Both the position numbers and the translations under genes were made by a program. The notes beneath the pieces were generated by a model that did no database searches, was not told the origin of the DNA, and saw only the letters and a program-made list of their open reading frames with translations. 58,377 nucleotides of DNA. Origin: an uncultured Paracoccaceae bacterium. Lineage in GTDB: Bacteria; Pseudomonadota; Alphaproteobacteria; Rhodobacterales; Rhodobacteraceae. This document shows positions 26,403 to 36,471 of this stretch, piece by piece. Position 1 is the stretch's first letter. Each line of letters begins with the position of its first letter. The stretch is from contig CALMSR010000075.1 in NCBI GenBank assembly GCA_937872465.1, positions 1 to 58,377 of the forward strand. The letters run 5' to 3'.

Positions 26403-27203
26403 TTACTGATCGTATTCGGGCACGCGGCGCGCCTCGATGAACGCCCTGACCTGAAGATCGAACTCCGCCACATGCGCAAGCGGGATGCGGCCATCCTCGA
26501 AGCGGTACATCAGCGACAACCCGTCTCTCATTCGGTAGTGAGCGTCGCAGGACCGTGAGCCGCCCGGGGAAAAGGCCCCGTCGCAACGGACCGCGAAACG
26601 GCGCCCCTCATGCTCGATATGGGTTCCAGGCCTCGCCACCATTGTGGAGGGCCCCAGGATATCCGGGGTTCCCGGAGTCAGGCCGCGGCATTCCTGGAGC
26701 ACTGGCGAAACATTTTCCAGAGCCCGTCCATGCTGGAAAACCTCCGGCCGTTTGATGCAGAACTCCGAAAACCTGTCGAGGGCAATGTCCTGAAGGGCAA
26801 CCGGCCCCCCCCAACTGAAGATCTGAAGCAGTTCCGGCCGCCACCTCCCATCGGCCGGTTCTCCCGGCGAGCGCGGCGCGACCGGTTGGTATCTCACCAC
26901 CATGGCATGGGCGACAATCGGATTGAGCGGACAGCCCTCCGGCTCGTCCGGGTCGGCGACCGGGCCGGGATCGTCCACCGGCCCGTCGCGCAGCCGCAGT
27001 AGATCGAACGCGGGGAATGCGAACGCCAGTCCCGACGCCAGCCGCACGAATACCCGGCCGTCCGTCTCCGTCGTGCAGCTCTCGGGGTCGTAACTGATCG
27101 TTTCGGCGCTCACTTCGGCCGCCCGAAGCGATGCCAGAGCGACAACGACAAGAAGGAGTTCCGCCAATGGCAGCTGGGTTCGCAAAGACCTTGTCGTCCG
27201 CAT
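26403..27203 (-). CDS. secreted protein of unknown function upstream of the RTX gene
   Basis: 266 residues. A signal peptide is visible (LPLAELLLVVVALASLRAAEVSAE). The mature part has Cys residues in ESCTTETDG, EGCPLNPIV, FCIKRPE, QECRGLTPG, VRCDGAFSPGGSRSCDAHYRM, suggesting disulfides in the periplasm or outside. No family recognised. It is probably the first gene of an operon with the RTX protein (21-base gap), so it may act with it. The region 27204-27355 between it and the divergent glycosyltransferase-like gene should hold both promoters. Confidence 0.6.
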   Translation of the reverse strand: MRTTRSLRTQLPLAELLLVVVALASLRAAEVSAETISYDPESCTTETDGRVFVRLASGLAFAFPAFDLLRLRDGPVDDPGPVADPDEPEGCPLNPIVAHAMVVRYQPVAPRSPGEPADGRWRPELLQIFSWGGPVALQDIALDRFSEFCIKRPEVFQHGRALENVSPVLQECRGLTPGTPDILGPSTMVARPGTHIEHEGRRFAVRCDGAFSPGGSRSCDAHYRMRDGLSLMYRFEDGRIPLAHVAEFDLQVRAFIEARRVPEYDQ

Positions 27204-27355
27204 TGCCAGGCCCCCTAAGGCTGCTCTGCCACACCGAAGGAAAGCAGCGTGACGGCTTAGAATTTGATCGAGGTCAGCCTCTGTGAAAATGGGTTAACAA
27301 TGTGTAAATCCGAAAACTGCGATCAACAAATCTCCCCGCCGGGACCAGGAGATCG

Positions 27356-28597
27356 ATGGTCAGTTTGATGAGGCGGAGAACGCCTTCTTGCAATCACGCA
27401 GAAGGAGACCGGATCAGGATTCTATTGGCATGGGAGCTTGGCGGCGGCCTTGGCCATGTCGCACGCCTCGCGAGACTGGCGAAGTTGCTGCTCGACCGCG
27501 GCGCCGAGGTGCTCGTGGCCACACGTCCCGGAACCAATTGGAACTGGGCTTTTGCGGTTTCAGCTCGGTATGGGAACAGGTTCCGCCTGATCAACGCGCC
27601 GGTCGTCGATCCGCAGGATGCGGCAACGTGGATTGTTGCGAAGAAGGAAACGCTCGCCGACGCGCTTGTTGGTTTCGGATACGACCGGCCGGAACTAGTT
27701 TTCCAAAGCGCAGATCTCTGGAACTCGATCATGGCCCGACTTCGACCCGATCTTGTGATCAGCGACAGCGCGCCATCCCTGAACCTGACCGCCGCCGGCC
27801 GCGTTCCGCTCGTCTGCGTCGGCCCGCCGTTCCTTGTGCCCCCACGCGGACGTTCGCTCCCGCCCCTTCGTCTGGGTGTTCAGGACGTCAGCGCGCGGGG
27901 GCGCAGGCAGGAACGTCGTGTCCTCGAGACGGTCAATCTGATCAGACGCGCGAACAGGCTGCCAAGCTACCAGTTCTGCAGCGACGTATGGCACGGAGAC
28001 TTGACGTTTGTCGCCGGACCACCCGACCTCGACCCGCACGCATGGGACACGTCCCGGATCCATGCAGGTCCTTTCGACATGGCACCAGCCGCTGCTGCAA
28101 CGGCCACCCAGACCGATGTGTACATATACCTGCCAAGGTCCGCGAAGGCCGGACGGCAGCTTGTCCAGCACTTCACCGGCATTGGCCTGAGCTGCATCGC
28201 CTATGTCGGTGGCGGCGATGCCATGCGCGTCCAAGAGCAGGGGGCGATCTTCCTCGATCGCCCGGCCGCGCTGTTGGCCCAGCTGGCCGAGTGTCGTCTG
28301 TTTGCGCATGAGGGCGGGCTCGCATCTACCTGGGCTGCCTTGCGGACCGAAACACCGCAGCTCATCCTCCCGCTCGACGCCGAAAAAGCGAACACGGCCG
28401 CTCTCGCCGCGCGGCTCTCGCCGGACGTCTTCGCTCATCGTTCGCTTGCAACTGAGAGACTCGCAAAGCAAATGGTGGCGGATGTGGAAGCATGCACCGT
28501 GCCTGCAAGGCCCCGTCAGATCAAGCTCGGCCAAACCTGCACGGCCGAAACACTGATCCACAAGGCGATGATGCTCTGTGGGCCGTACCAAGGGTAG
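27356..28597 (+). CDS. glycosyltransferase-like protein (GT-B, MurG/UGT-type fold)
   Basis: 413 residues; AGGAG lies 5 bases before the ATG at 27356. The N-terminal WELGGGLGHVARLARLAKLLLDRGAEVLVATR is the glycine-rich loop of GT-B nucleotide-sugar transferases. The C-terminal half has VYIYLPRSAKAGRQL, CIAYVGGGDAMRV, LAECRLFAHEGGLASTWAALRTETPQLILPLDAEKANTAALA, the GGxxT/S and PxxxEQ-like donor site of erythromycin/UGT-type enzymes. A cytosolic glycosyl transfer is likely; acceptor unknown. It is divergent from the secreted-protein/RTX pair. Confidence 0.7.
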   Translation: MVSLMRRRTPSCNHAEGDRIRILLAWELGGGLGHVARLARLAKLLLDRGAEVLVATRPGTNWNWAFAVSARYGNRFRLINAPVVDPQDAATWIVAKKETLADALVGFGYDRPELVFQSADLWNSIMARLRPDLVISDSAPSLNLTAAGRVPLVCVGPPFLVPPRGRSLPPLRLGVQDVSARGRRQERRVLETVNLIRRANRLPSYQFCSDVWHGDLTFVAGPPDLDPHAWDTSRIHAGPFDMAPAAAATATQTDVYIYLPRSAKAGRQLVQHFTGIGLSCIAYVGGGDAMRVQEQGAIFLDRPAALLAQLAECRLFAHEGGLASTWAALRTETPQLILPLDAEKANTAALAARLSPDVFAHRSLATERLAKQMVADVEACTVPARPRQIKLGQTCTAETLIHKAMMLCGPYQG

Positions 28598-28801
28598 GTG
28601 GGCGGGTACTCGGCTTGGGCTTGTCCGACCCACCCACGAGGGGACCGTTATGGTTCCGTACGGCGGCAGCGATAGGCCTCGGTCCCGAGATGGTTGGATT
28701 TCAGAGTGTCTTGCTACCCAGCGTTCCTGTCGAAATCGGTTCGCCTCGCCGCCAAGAATGCTCAATGATAACAATGAGCCGAAGCTCCCCACCAAAACGT
28801 C

Positions 28802-28884
28802 CGAGGTGAACAGGCTCAGAGAAAACTGGCCTCCGGAGAGCGGACCCCAGGCTCTGTGAGTACTTCGAGGTGAACAGCCTCACA
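28802..28884. repeat. 19-base imperfect direct repeat with stem-loop
   Basis: CGAGGTGAACAGGCTCAGA (28802-28820) and CGAGGTGAACAGCCTCACA (28866-28884) match at 17 of 19 bases. The second copy lies within a CTGTGAG/CTCACAG stem (28854-28860 with 28879-28885). Confidence 0.6.
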
Positions 28885-28935
28885 GCTACAACCCTCGAAA
28901 ACAACGAGAAATTTCACGCACGTTGGCAAGCGGAG

Positions 28936-29005
28936 AATGGGTTGTGTCGGGAGGTTGGCGGAGGGGACGGGCCTGATATCCAACCTTCTCCAAGTATAAC
29001 CCATT
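28936..29005. repeat. nested inverted repeat, possible structured RNA
   Basis: AATGGGTT (28936-28943) pairs with AACCCATT (28998-29005), and inside it GGTTGG (28953-28958) pairs with CCAACC (28980-28985). It could fold as a two-step hairpin of about 70 bases, followed by a short T-rich stretch. Confidence 0.45.
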
Positions 29006-29081
29006 GTTTTCATTATCACGTCGGCAAAACTTTCCAGCATGATCCGTCTGCCCGGTCATGTGTCGGCCCGGCCGGGATACC

Positions 29082-29543
29082 TCAGTTCGCCTGTGACACG
29101 CTCTCTTGGTAGCTCCGCTCGCGCTCCGGCCAGGTGCTCTTTATGTAGGCGAGCACGGCCCGGATCTCCGCGTCGCTCAGCACGTCCCCGAAACCTGCCA
29201 TGTCGCTTTCGTATCCGCCCCCGACGATGGCGGCCGTGCCTTCCTTGACAATGCGGAGCAGGACATCGTCGGGATGGTGCCATGTGTGTCCGTTCGCGTC
29301 GTGCGGTGGCGCCGGCAGGCGGCCGGACGGGAGAGGTGACTTCCAGTCTGGCTGTCCTTCAAGGCCGGCGCCGTGGCAGCTGGCACACTGATCGACATAG
29401 ACCTGCCGACCTTGCGCGAGGACTTCCGCCGACATCCTGCCGGAGGATGTGCTACCGGCATAGTTCCACGCGGCAAAGATCGCCAAAACTACGCCTGCAA
29501 GGAGCGCTCCGATCCAGACAGTATTGCGGAGGTCTTTTCTCAA
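29082..29543 (-). CDS. membrane-anchored c-type cytochrome
   Basis: 153 residues, TTG start at 29543 with GGAG upstream. The N-terminal hydrophobic segment VWIGALLAGVVLAIFAAW anchors or exports it. One haem site, CASCH, lies at about residue 54-58, and a distal Met is available in SDMAGFGDVLSDAEIRAVLAYIKSTWP, the typical class I C-terminus. A periplasmic electron carrier. Divergent from the copper genes by 81 bases; such cytochromes are frequent neighbours of multicopper oxidase genes in rhodobacterial copper islands, perhaps as an electron partner (inference). Confidence 0.85.
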   Translation of the reverse strand: MRKDLRNTVWIGALLAGVVLAIFAAWNYAGSTSSGRMSAEVLAQGRQVYVDQCASCHGAGLEGQPDWKSPLPSGRLPAPPHDANGHTWHHPDDVLLRIVKEGTAAIVGGGYESDMAGFGDVLSDAEIRAVLAYIKSTWPERERSYQESVSQAN

Positions 29544-29624
29544 CAGTTGTTATCTCCGATTGCGCCGGACCCGATTGGCTTCACGCCGAAATGACCTGAT
29601 GCCCGAGAGGCGCTGACTTCGACA

Positions 29625-30017
29625 ATGGACAATCCCGTGAGCGATGCCTATCTTCGACGCATGCTCGCGCGTGCCGTCACCATGCTTGCCATACTCGCGA
29701 TCGCCGTGGTCACGACGATGACCTCGGCGCATGCGGCACGCATGAGCGCCGTGCCGGATCACGCCGTGCATGTGGCCGAGATGATGCAGGCCTCACACAG
29801 CGGTGATGCTTCCTGCGACGGCGATCGGCACTGCGGTTCGGCCGATGCGGGAATGTGCGAACTCGTCTGCACGGGTCTCTCAGTCTTTCTTCCGTCGCCG
29901 AGCAGCGGTGCTGGCCACAGCTGCTCGCCGGTCAGCCACGACCGGCCTTCGGAGGAACTCCATGCCGGTCGAGCGTCTGGCCTGAGCGAACGGCCTCCCA
30001 AAATCCGTCTCCTCTGA
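29625..30017 (+). CDS. small secreted Cys/His/Met-containing protein (copper island, copy 1)
   Basis: 130 residues. A signal peptide or single anchor (MLARAVTMLAILAIAVVTTMTSAHA) is followed by a short mature region with DHAVHVAEMMQASHSGDASCDGDRHCGSADAGMCELVCTG, that is four Cys plus His and Met within about 40 residues, then a low-complexity tail. A similar layout occurs at 35869-36360 in front of the DUF305 gene. The residues suit metal binding or disulfides. It lies 73 bases before the multicopper oxidase gene. Family not recognised. An internal ATG at 29661 is an alternative start. Confidence 0.65.
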   Translation: MDNPVSDAYLRRMLARAVTMLAILAIAVVTTMTSAHAARMSAVPDHAVHVAEMMQASHSGDASCDGDRHCGSADAGMCELVCTGLSVFLPSPSSGAGHSCSPVSHDRPSEELHAGRASGLSERPPKIRLL

Positions 30018-30090
30018 TCGCGCCCGGGCCGAGGCCCGCGGCGTCCCATCGGCTTTGATGAACGGGACTGGATGTCCCGAGGAGACGACA

Positions 30091-31602
30091 ATGAACACCC
30101 TTTCGCGACGCGGCTTTCTCGCCGCAAGCGCGGCGGCGCTTGCCGCTGCCCATCTTCCGCGCGCTGTCATGGCGCAGGCGGCGGCGCCGCTTGCCCTGTC
30201 ACCCGAGACCCGCACGCTCGACATCAATGGCCGCGCGGCCACCGTCTTCGGTCTTGCCGGCCCCGGCGGGCAGGGGCTGGTCCTTGACGCCGGGCAAAGG
30301 TTCCAGGTGGATCTGACCAACAATCTCGACATCGGCACCATCATCCACTGGCATGGCCAGATCCCGCCGAACGCGCAGGACGGGGTGCCGGACCTGCCAA
30401 TGCCGATGCTGAAGCCGGGCGAGACCAGATCCTATGATTTCGCGCCGCTCGCGGGCACATACTGGATGCACAGCCATGTGCCGGTGCAGGAAATGAACCT
30501 GCTGGCGGCGCCGCTGATCGTCCGCAGCGCCGAGGATGTCGCGGCCGACCGGCAGGAGGTCACGCTGTTCCTGCATGACTTCGCCTTCAAGACGCCCGAA
30601 GAGGTCATGGCCGAGATTAGTGGCGGACATGGGGGCGGCCACGGCGCAGGACATGGCGCCGGTTCCGGCGCATCGCCCATGCAGGGCATGCCCATGGGCG
30701 GCGGCATGGGCATGATGCAGGGCATGGACCACGGCGCCATGGGCAACATGCCGATGGGCGACATGGCGGGCATGGCCGGCATGGCCATGGACCTGAACGA
30801 TTACGACTGGGACGCCTATCTCGCCAACGACCGGACCCTGTCGGACCCCGAGGTGGTTCAGGTCGAGCGCGGCGGCCGCATCCGGCTTCGGGTCATCAAC
30901 GCTGCCGCCGCGACGGTGTTCTGGATCGACACCGGCGCCGCACAAGCCCGGCTTGTCGCGGCGGACGGGCATGGCGTGCAGCCGCTGTCGGGCACGCGGT
31001 TCGGGCTCGCCATGGGGCAACGGCTGGATCTCGAGATCGACCTCCCGAACGAGGGTGGCACCTGGCCGATCCTCGCGCTGCGGGAAGGTGCGCGGGAGCG
31101 CACCGGCCTGATCCTCGCCACGCCGGGTGCCGACATCCGGCGCATCGACATCCTGGCAGAGGCCGAGGCGCCTGCCTTCGACACCGATCTTGCGCAGGAG
31201 TCGCGCCTGGTCGCGCTCAATGCCCTGCCGGACCGGCCAGTCGACCGCGGCCAAATACTGATGCTGGGCGGCACGATGCAGCCCTATGTCTGGACGATCA
31301 ACGGCGCGGTCTGGGGTCAGCATCGCCCGATTGCGGCCCGCAGCGGCGAGCGGGTGGTGCTGTCGTTCCACAACATGTCGATGATGGGCCATCCGATGCA
31401 TTTGCACGGCCATGTGTTCCAGGTCGTCAGGTTGAACGGCCGGGCGGTCTCGGGGGCTTTGCGCGACACGGTCTATGTGCCACCGATGTCGATGGTCGAT
31501 ATCGCCCTCGACGCGGGCGAGGCCGCCCGCTGGATGCTGCATTGTCACCACATGCCGCATCTGGAAACCGGCATGATGACCGAATTCGCCGTTTCGGCCT
31601 GA
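30091..31602 (+). CDS. Tat-exported multicopper oxidase (CopA/CueO-like)
   Basis: 503 residues from the ATG at 30091 (GGAG upstream). Twin-arginine signal: SRRGFLAASAAALAAAHLPRAVMAQA. Copper-site motifs in order: HWHGQ (about 86), HSHVPVQ, then HPMHLHGHVFQV and the C-terminal HCHHMPHLETGM that holds the T1/T2/T3 ligands. Between the first domains is a Gly/His/Met-rich insertion (about 185-235, many MGGGM and MGDM units) that probably binds Cu(I) as in CueO and PcoA. The periplasmic enzyme oxidises Cu(I) to the less toxic Cu(II). It is followed by the CDF gene, with a CCGGGG/CCCCGG hairpin between. Confidence 0.93.
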   Translation: MNTLSRRGFLAASAAALAAAHLPRAVMAQAAAPLALSPETRTLDINGRAATVFGLAGPGGQGLVLDAGQRFQVDLTNNLDIGTIIHWHGQIPPNAQDGVPDLPMPMLKPGETRSYDFAPLAGTYWMHSHVPVQEMNLLAAPLIVRSAEDVAADRQEVTLFLHDFAFKTPEEVMAEISGGHGGGHGAGHGAGSGASPMQGMPMGGGMGMMQGMDHGAMGNMPMGDMAGMAGMAMDLNDYDWDAYLANDRTLSDPEVVQVERGGRIRLRVINAAAATVFWIDTGAAQARLVAADGHGVQPLSGTRFGLAMGQRLDLEIDLPNEGGTWPILALREGARERTGLILATPGADIRRIDILAEAEAPAFDTDLAQESRLVALNALPDRPVDRGQILMLGGTMQPYVWTINGAVWGQHRPIAARSGERVVLSFHNMSMMGHPMHLHGHVFQVVRLNGRAVSGALRDTVYVPPMSMVDIALDAGEAARWMLHCHHMPHLETGMMTEFAVSA

Positions 31603-31674
31603 TCGTTCCGCCGGGGCAGTCCTACCCCGGCCTTCAGGCGCTTCGCCGCCACTATCATTGAGGAGACCGAACCC

Positions 31675-32664
31675 ATGTCGATGTCTCACGGCGGTCACAC
31701 CGGCCACTTGCCAGCAAGCGGCGATCGCAAGGCGCTGGTCATCTCGGGCTGGCTCACTGGCATCTACTTTTTCATCGAGCTCGGGATCGGGATCTGGACC
31801 GGCTCGGTCGCCGTCATATCCGATGCCTTTCACACCTTCTCGGCCGTGGGCGGCGTGCTCATCGCGCTGGTCGCGAACCGTCTGGGCGAGCGAAAATCCA
31901 GCCCTGCGCGCACCTTCGGCTACATCCGTGCCGAAATCCTCGGCGCGCTCTTCAACGGCCTCTTCCTCGTCGCCATGGCTCTGCTCGTGTTCTGGATGGG
32001 GGCGATGCGCCTCATGGAACCGATCGAGCTTGCGACCACGCCAATGCTGTTCGCGGCAGCGGGCGGCATCGCCACCGAACTCGTCGCGCTCTGGCTCCTT
32101 TACGAGCGCCAGAAGGGCAACCTGAACATGCGTGGCGCCTTCTGGCACGTCATGCAGACCTTTGTCGGCAGCTTCCTCATCATCATTTCGGCCCTGGTGA
32201 TCCGGTTCACGGGCTTCCTCGCCATCGACCCGCTGCTCGGCATGGCTTTCGGCCTCGTCCTGCTCTGGGCCTCCTGGAGCATTCTGCGCGAAGCGCTGCA
32301 CATCCTGCTGCAAGGCACGCCGGAGGACCTCGACCTGGAAGCAGCCATCGAGGCCATTCGGGAACTGGATGGCGTCACCGATGTGCATCACGTTCATGCC
32401 TGGAGCCTCACATCGGGACGGAACGTTTTCTCGAGCCACGTCTGCGTCGATGGCTGGCAGAATGGCGAACGGGTGCTGAAACAGGTCACCGATCTCCTGC
32501 GCGATCGGTTCAATGTGTATTTCTCGACGATTCAGATCGAAGAATACTGTCTCGATCGTGAGGATGTCGCCACCGAGATCGACATCATGCGACCGCAATC
32601 AGAGACCGGGCAAGTCATGCAGCCAGACAAGCCTCGGGAACGCTGGGTCCATCATGGTCCCTGA
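31675..32664 (+). CDS. cation diffusion facilitator with altered metal site
   Basis: 329 residues, six membrane helices and a C-terminal cytoplasmic domain (DGVTDVHHVHAWSLTSGRNVFSSHV), CzcD/ZitB-like overall (FGYIRAEILGALFNGLFL, AIDPLLGMAFGLVLLWASWSILREALHILLQGTPE). The transport site normally uses HxxxD in helix 2 and again in helix 5. Here helix 2 reads SDAFHTFSAV and helix 5 reads FWHVMQTFVG, so both aspartates are replaced (Ala and Thr) while both His remain. That predicts a changed metal preference, perhaps copper in keeping with the neighbours, or a changed proton coupling. ATG at 31675 with GAGGAG upstream. Confidence 0.88.
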   Translation: MSMSHGGHTGHLPASGDRKALVISGWLTGIYFFIELGIGIWTGSVAVISDAFHTFSAVGGVLIALVANRLGERKSSPARTFGYIRAEILGALFNGLFLVAMALLVFWMGAMRLMEPIELATTPMLFAAAGGIATELVALWLLYERQKGNLNMRGAFWHVMQTFVGSFLIIISALVIRFTGFLAIDPLLGMAFGLVLLWASWSILREALHILLQGTPEDLDLEAAIEAIRELDGVTDVHHVHAWSLTSGRNVFSSHVCVDGWQNGERVLKQVTDLLRDRFNVYFSTIQIEEYCLDREDVATEIDIMRPQSETGQVMQPDKPRERWVHHGP

Positions 32665-32695
32665 CGAAGTCCATCGATGCTGGTTGAATCATGTC

Positions 32696-32719
32696 TTGAC
32701 CTTGCCATCGCTGGAAGGT
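32696..32719 (+). promoter_or_regulatory. CueR-type promoter upstream of the CopB-like ATPase
   Basis: TTGACC (-35) at 32696-32701 runs into the dyad ACCTTGCC-N5/6-GGAAGGT (32699-32719), the spacing and sequence of MerR/CueR copper promoters with a long spacer. It lies about 50 bases upstream of the start at 32770. The -10 is poor, as common in GC-rich alphaproteobacteria. Confidence 0.8.
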
Positions 32720-32769
32720 GCAGGACGATCACAAGCCGCGTAGCGGGCAATTCGACGAAGAGGTGGGCC

Positions 32770-35235
<2,466 letters not shown>

Positions 35236-35366
35236 CAGCTGGCGAGGCCATCCGCCCGGGGCTGCGGCAGGCGACAAACTGCCGCGCCACCGCCGAGCTC
35301 ACCCCTTCGTGCGTCGCGCCCGAACCGGGACGGCGAGATAGTGAAACCCATGATCGAGGCTTGACG

Positions 35367-35855
35367 ATGCGAAACGATCTCACCATCAGCCGGCGCGCCA
35401 TCCTGGCGGCTGCCGGCGCGCTTCCCCTGGCGTTTTCTCTGCCCGGTCCCCTCCGGGCCGAGACCCTGCCGCTGGTGACGGTCACCAAGGATCCGTCCTG
35501 CGGCTGCTGCGATGGCTGGGTCGCGCATATCGAGGCCGCCGGCTTCCCGGTGCGGGTGATCGAATCCGACGACGTGTTCAGCCTGAAGCAGCGGCTCGGC
35601 GTGCCGGCGGACCTCGCCTCTTGCCATACCGCCGAGGTGGACGGCTACGTGATCGAAGGCCATGTCCCGGCGGTCGCCCTGCGCCGCCTGCTGGCCGAGC
35701 GGCCGCAGGCCATCGGCCTTGCGGTACCGGGGATGCCCGCCGGTTCGCCCGGCATGGACTTCCCCGGCGTCGAGCCGGAACTTTATGATGTGCTGCTGTT
35801 CGACGCCTCCGGTCGCAGGGCGTTTTTGCGCTTCAACGGCGCACAGGAGATCTGA
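35367..35855 (+). CDS. DUF411 periplasmic metal-binding protein
   Basis: 162 residues from the ATG at 35367. A twin-arginine-like signal (SRRAILAAAGALPLAFSLPGPLRAE) is followed by the DUF411 signature VTVTKDPSCGCCDGWVAHIEAAGF, then LASCHTAEVDGYVIEGHVPA and AVPGMPAGSPGMDFPG with Met residues. The CGCC and later Cys/His suit Cu binding; the family is nearly always found in copper and silver resistance clusters and may act as a periplasmic copper chaperone. It lies 131 bases behind the ATPase gene and 13 bases before the next ORF. Confidence 0.88.
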   Translation: MRNDLTISRRAILAAAGALPLAFSLPGPLRAETLPLVTVTKDPSCGCCDGWVAHIEAAGFPVRVIESDDVFSLKQRLGVPADLASCHTAEVDGYVIEGHVPAVALRRLLAERPQAIGLAVPGMPAGSPGMDFPGVEPELYDVLLFDASGRRAFLRFNGAQEI

Positions 35856-35868
35856 TCGAAGTCCGCGC

Positions 35869-36360
35869 ATGATCGCTCAACCCGTGACCAGCCCGCTGTC
35901 CTGTCGTGCTCCGGCACGCACCACCCGAGAGGGAGGTCGCGCCGCGAGCGGGCGCGCGCGGGCGCTGTTCCGGGTACGGCGCGACTGGCTGCGGCATCTG
36001 TCGCTCGGGCTCCTGCTGTTCGCGCTCAGTGCCTTCCTTCTGCAATCGGTGGCGCATGCGAGCCCGGGCGGGCACGCCGTCCACCACGACGCGGCCGTCG
36101 CCGTGATGGCGCAGCCCTGTGCCGATTCCCATGCATCCGGCGAGGACGTCGAGACTTCCGTCGAACACTGCGAGTCTGGCAAGGCAGGATCGGGCCTGCT
36201 CGACTGCTGCCAGGCATGCCTGGTCGCCGCCATCCTTCCCGAGACGCAGTCGCTGTCCCCCAATGTGAGCAGCGACCATCCGAGCCGCATGAGGCCGGAT
36301 CGCCTTGGGCGGATCCCCGCGGGCATCCTGAAGCCTCCACGTCTGATCACAGCCGCGTAA
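35869..36360 (+). CDS. small secreted Cys/His-rich protein (copper island, copy 2)
   Basis: 163 residues from the ATG at 35869. An Arg-rich N-terminus (about 1-45) precedes a hydrophobic segment LRHLSLGLLLFALSAFLLQSVAHA, then GGHAVHHDAAVAVMAQPCADSHASGEDVETSVEHCESGKAGSGLLDCCQACLVA with five Cys and several His. The layout matches the protein at 29625-30017, and both precede a periplasmic copper gene. Metal binding is likely from composition; no family recognised. The long Arg-rich leader makes the true start uncertain; a later start nearer the hydrophobic segment is possible. Confidence 0.6.
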   Translation: MIAQPVTSPLSCRAPARTTREGGRAASGRARALFRVRRDWLRHLSLGLLLFALSAFLLQSVAHASPGGHAVHHDAAVAVMAQPCADSHASGEDVETSVEHCESGKAGSGLLDCCQACLVAAILPETQSLSPNVSSDHPSRMRPDRLGRIPAGILKPPRLITAA

Positions 36361-36471
36361 GTCGCGCATGTCCGGGAGGGTCCTGATCCTCCTCGGGCCG
36401 CTGCAATCAGACGAACACGGAGCCGTGCGTCGGCGAGCGACGCCGTTCTCCGGTGCCAAAGGATGAAACCC

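Larger units (their letters stand above)
28598..29081. other. 484-base gap without a gene, rich in inverted repeats
   Basis: No ORF here has convincing coding character. It holds a GCTCA/TGAGC hairpin (28760-28779), an imperfect 19-base direct repeat, a 7-bp stem, and a longer nested inverted repeat near 28936-29005. It separates the glycosyltransferase-like gene from the copper island and could be an RNA gene, an old recombination site or a transcript end. Confidence 0.5.

Noticed and set aside
28802..28884. CRISPR array or integron attC site
   Set aside because: Only two imperfect 19-base copies are present, no regular spacers, no cas or integron integrase gene nearby.
30199..32598. 799-residue minus-strand frame across the oxidase and CDF genes
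   Set aside because: Antisense to two genes with clear motifs; no start signal and no family features.
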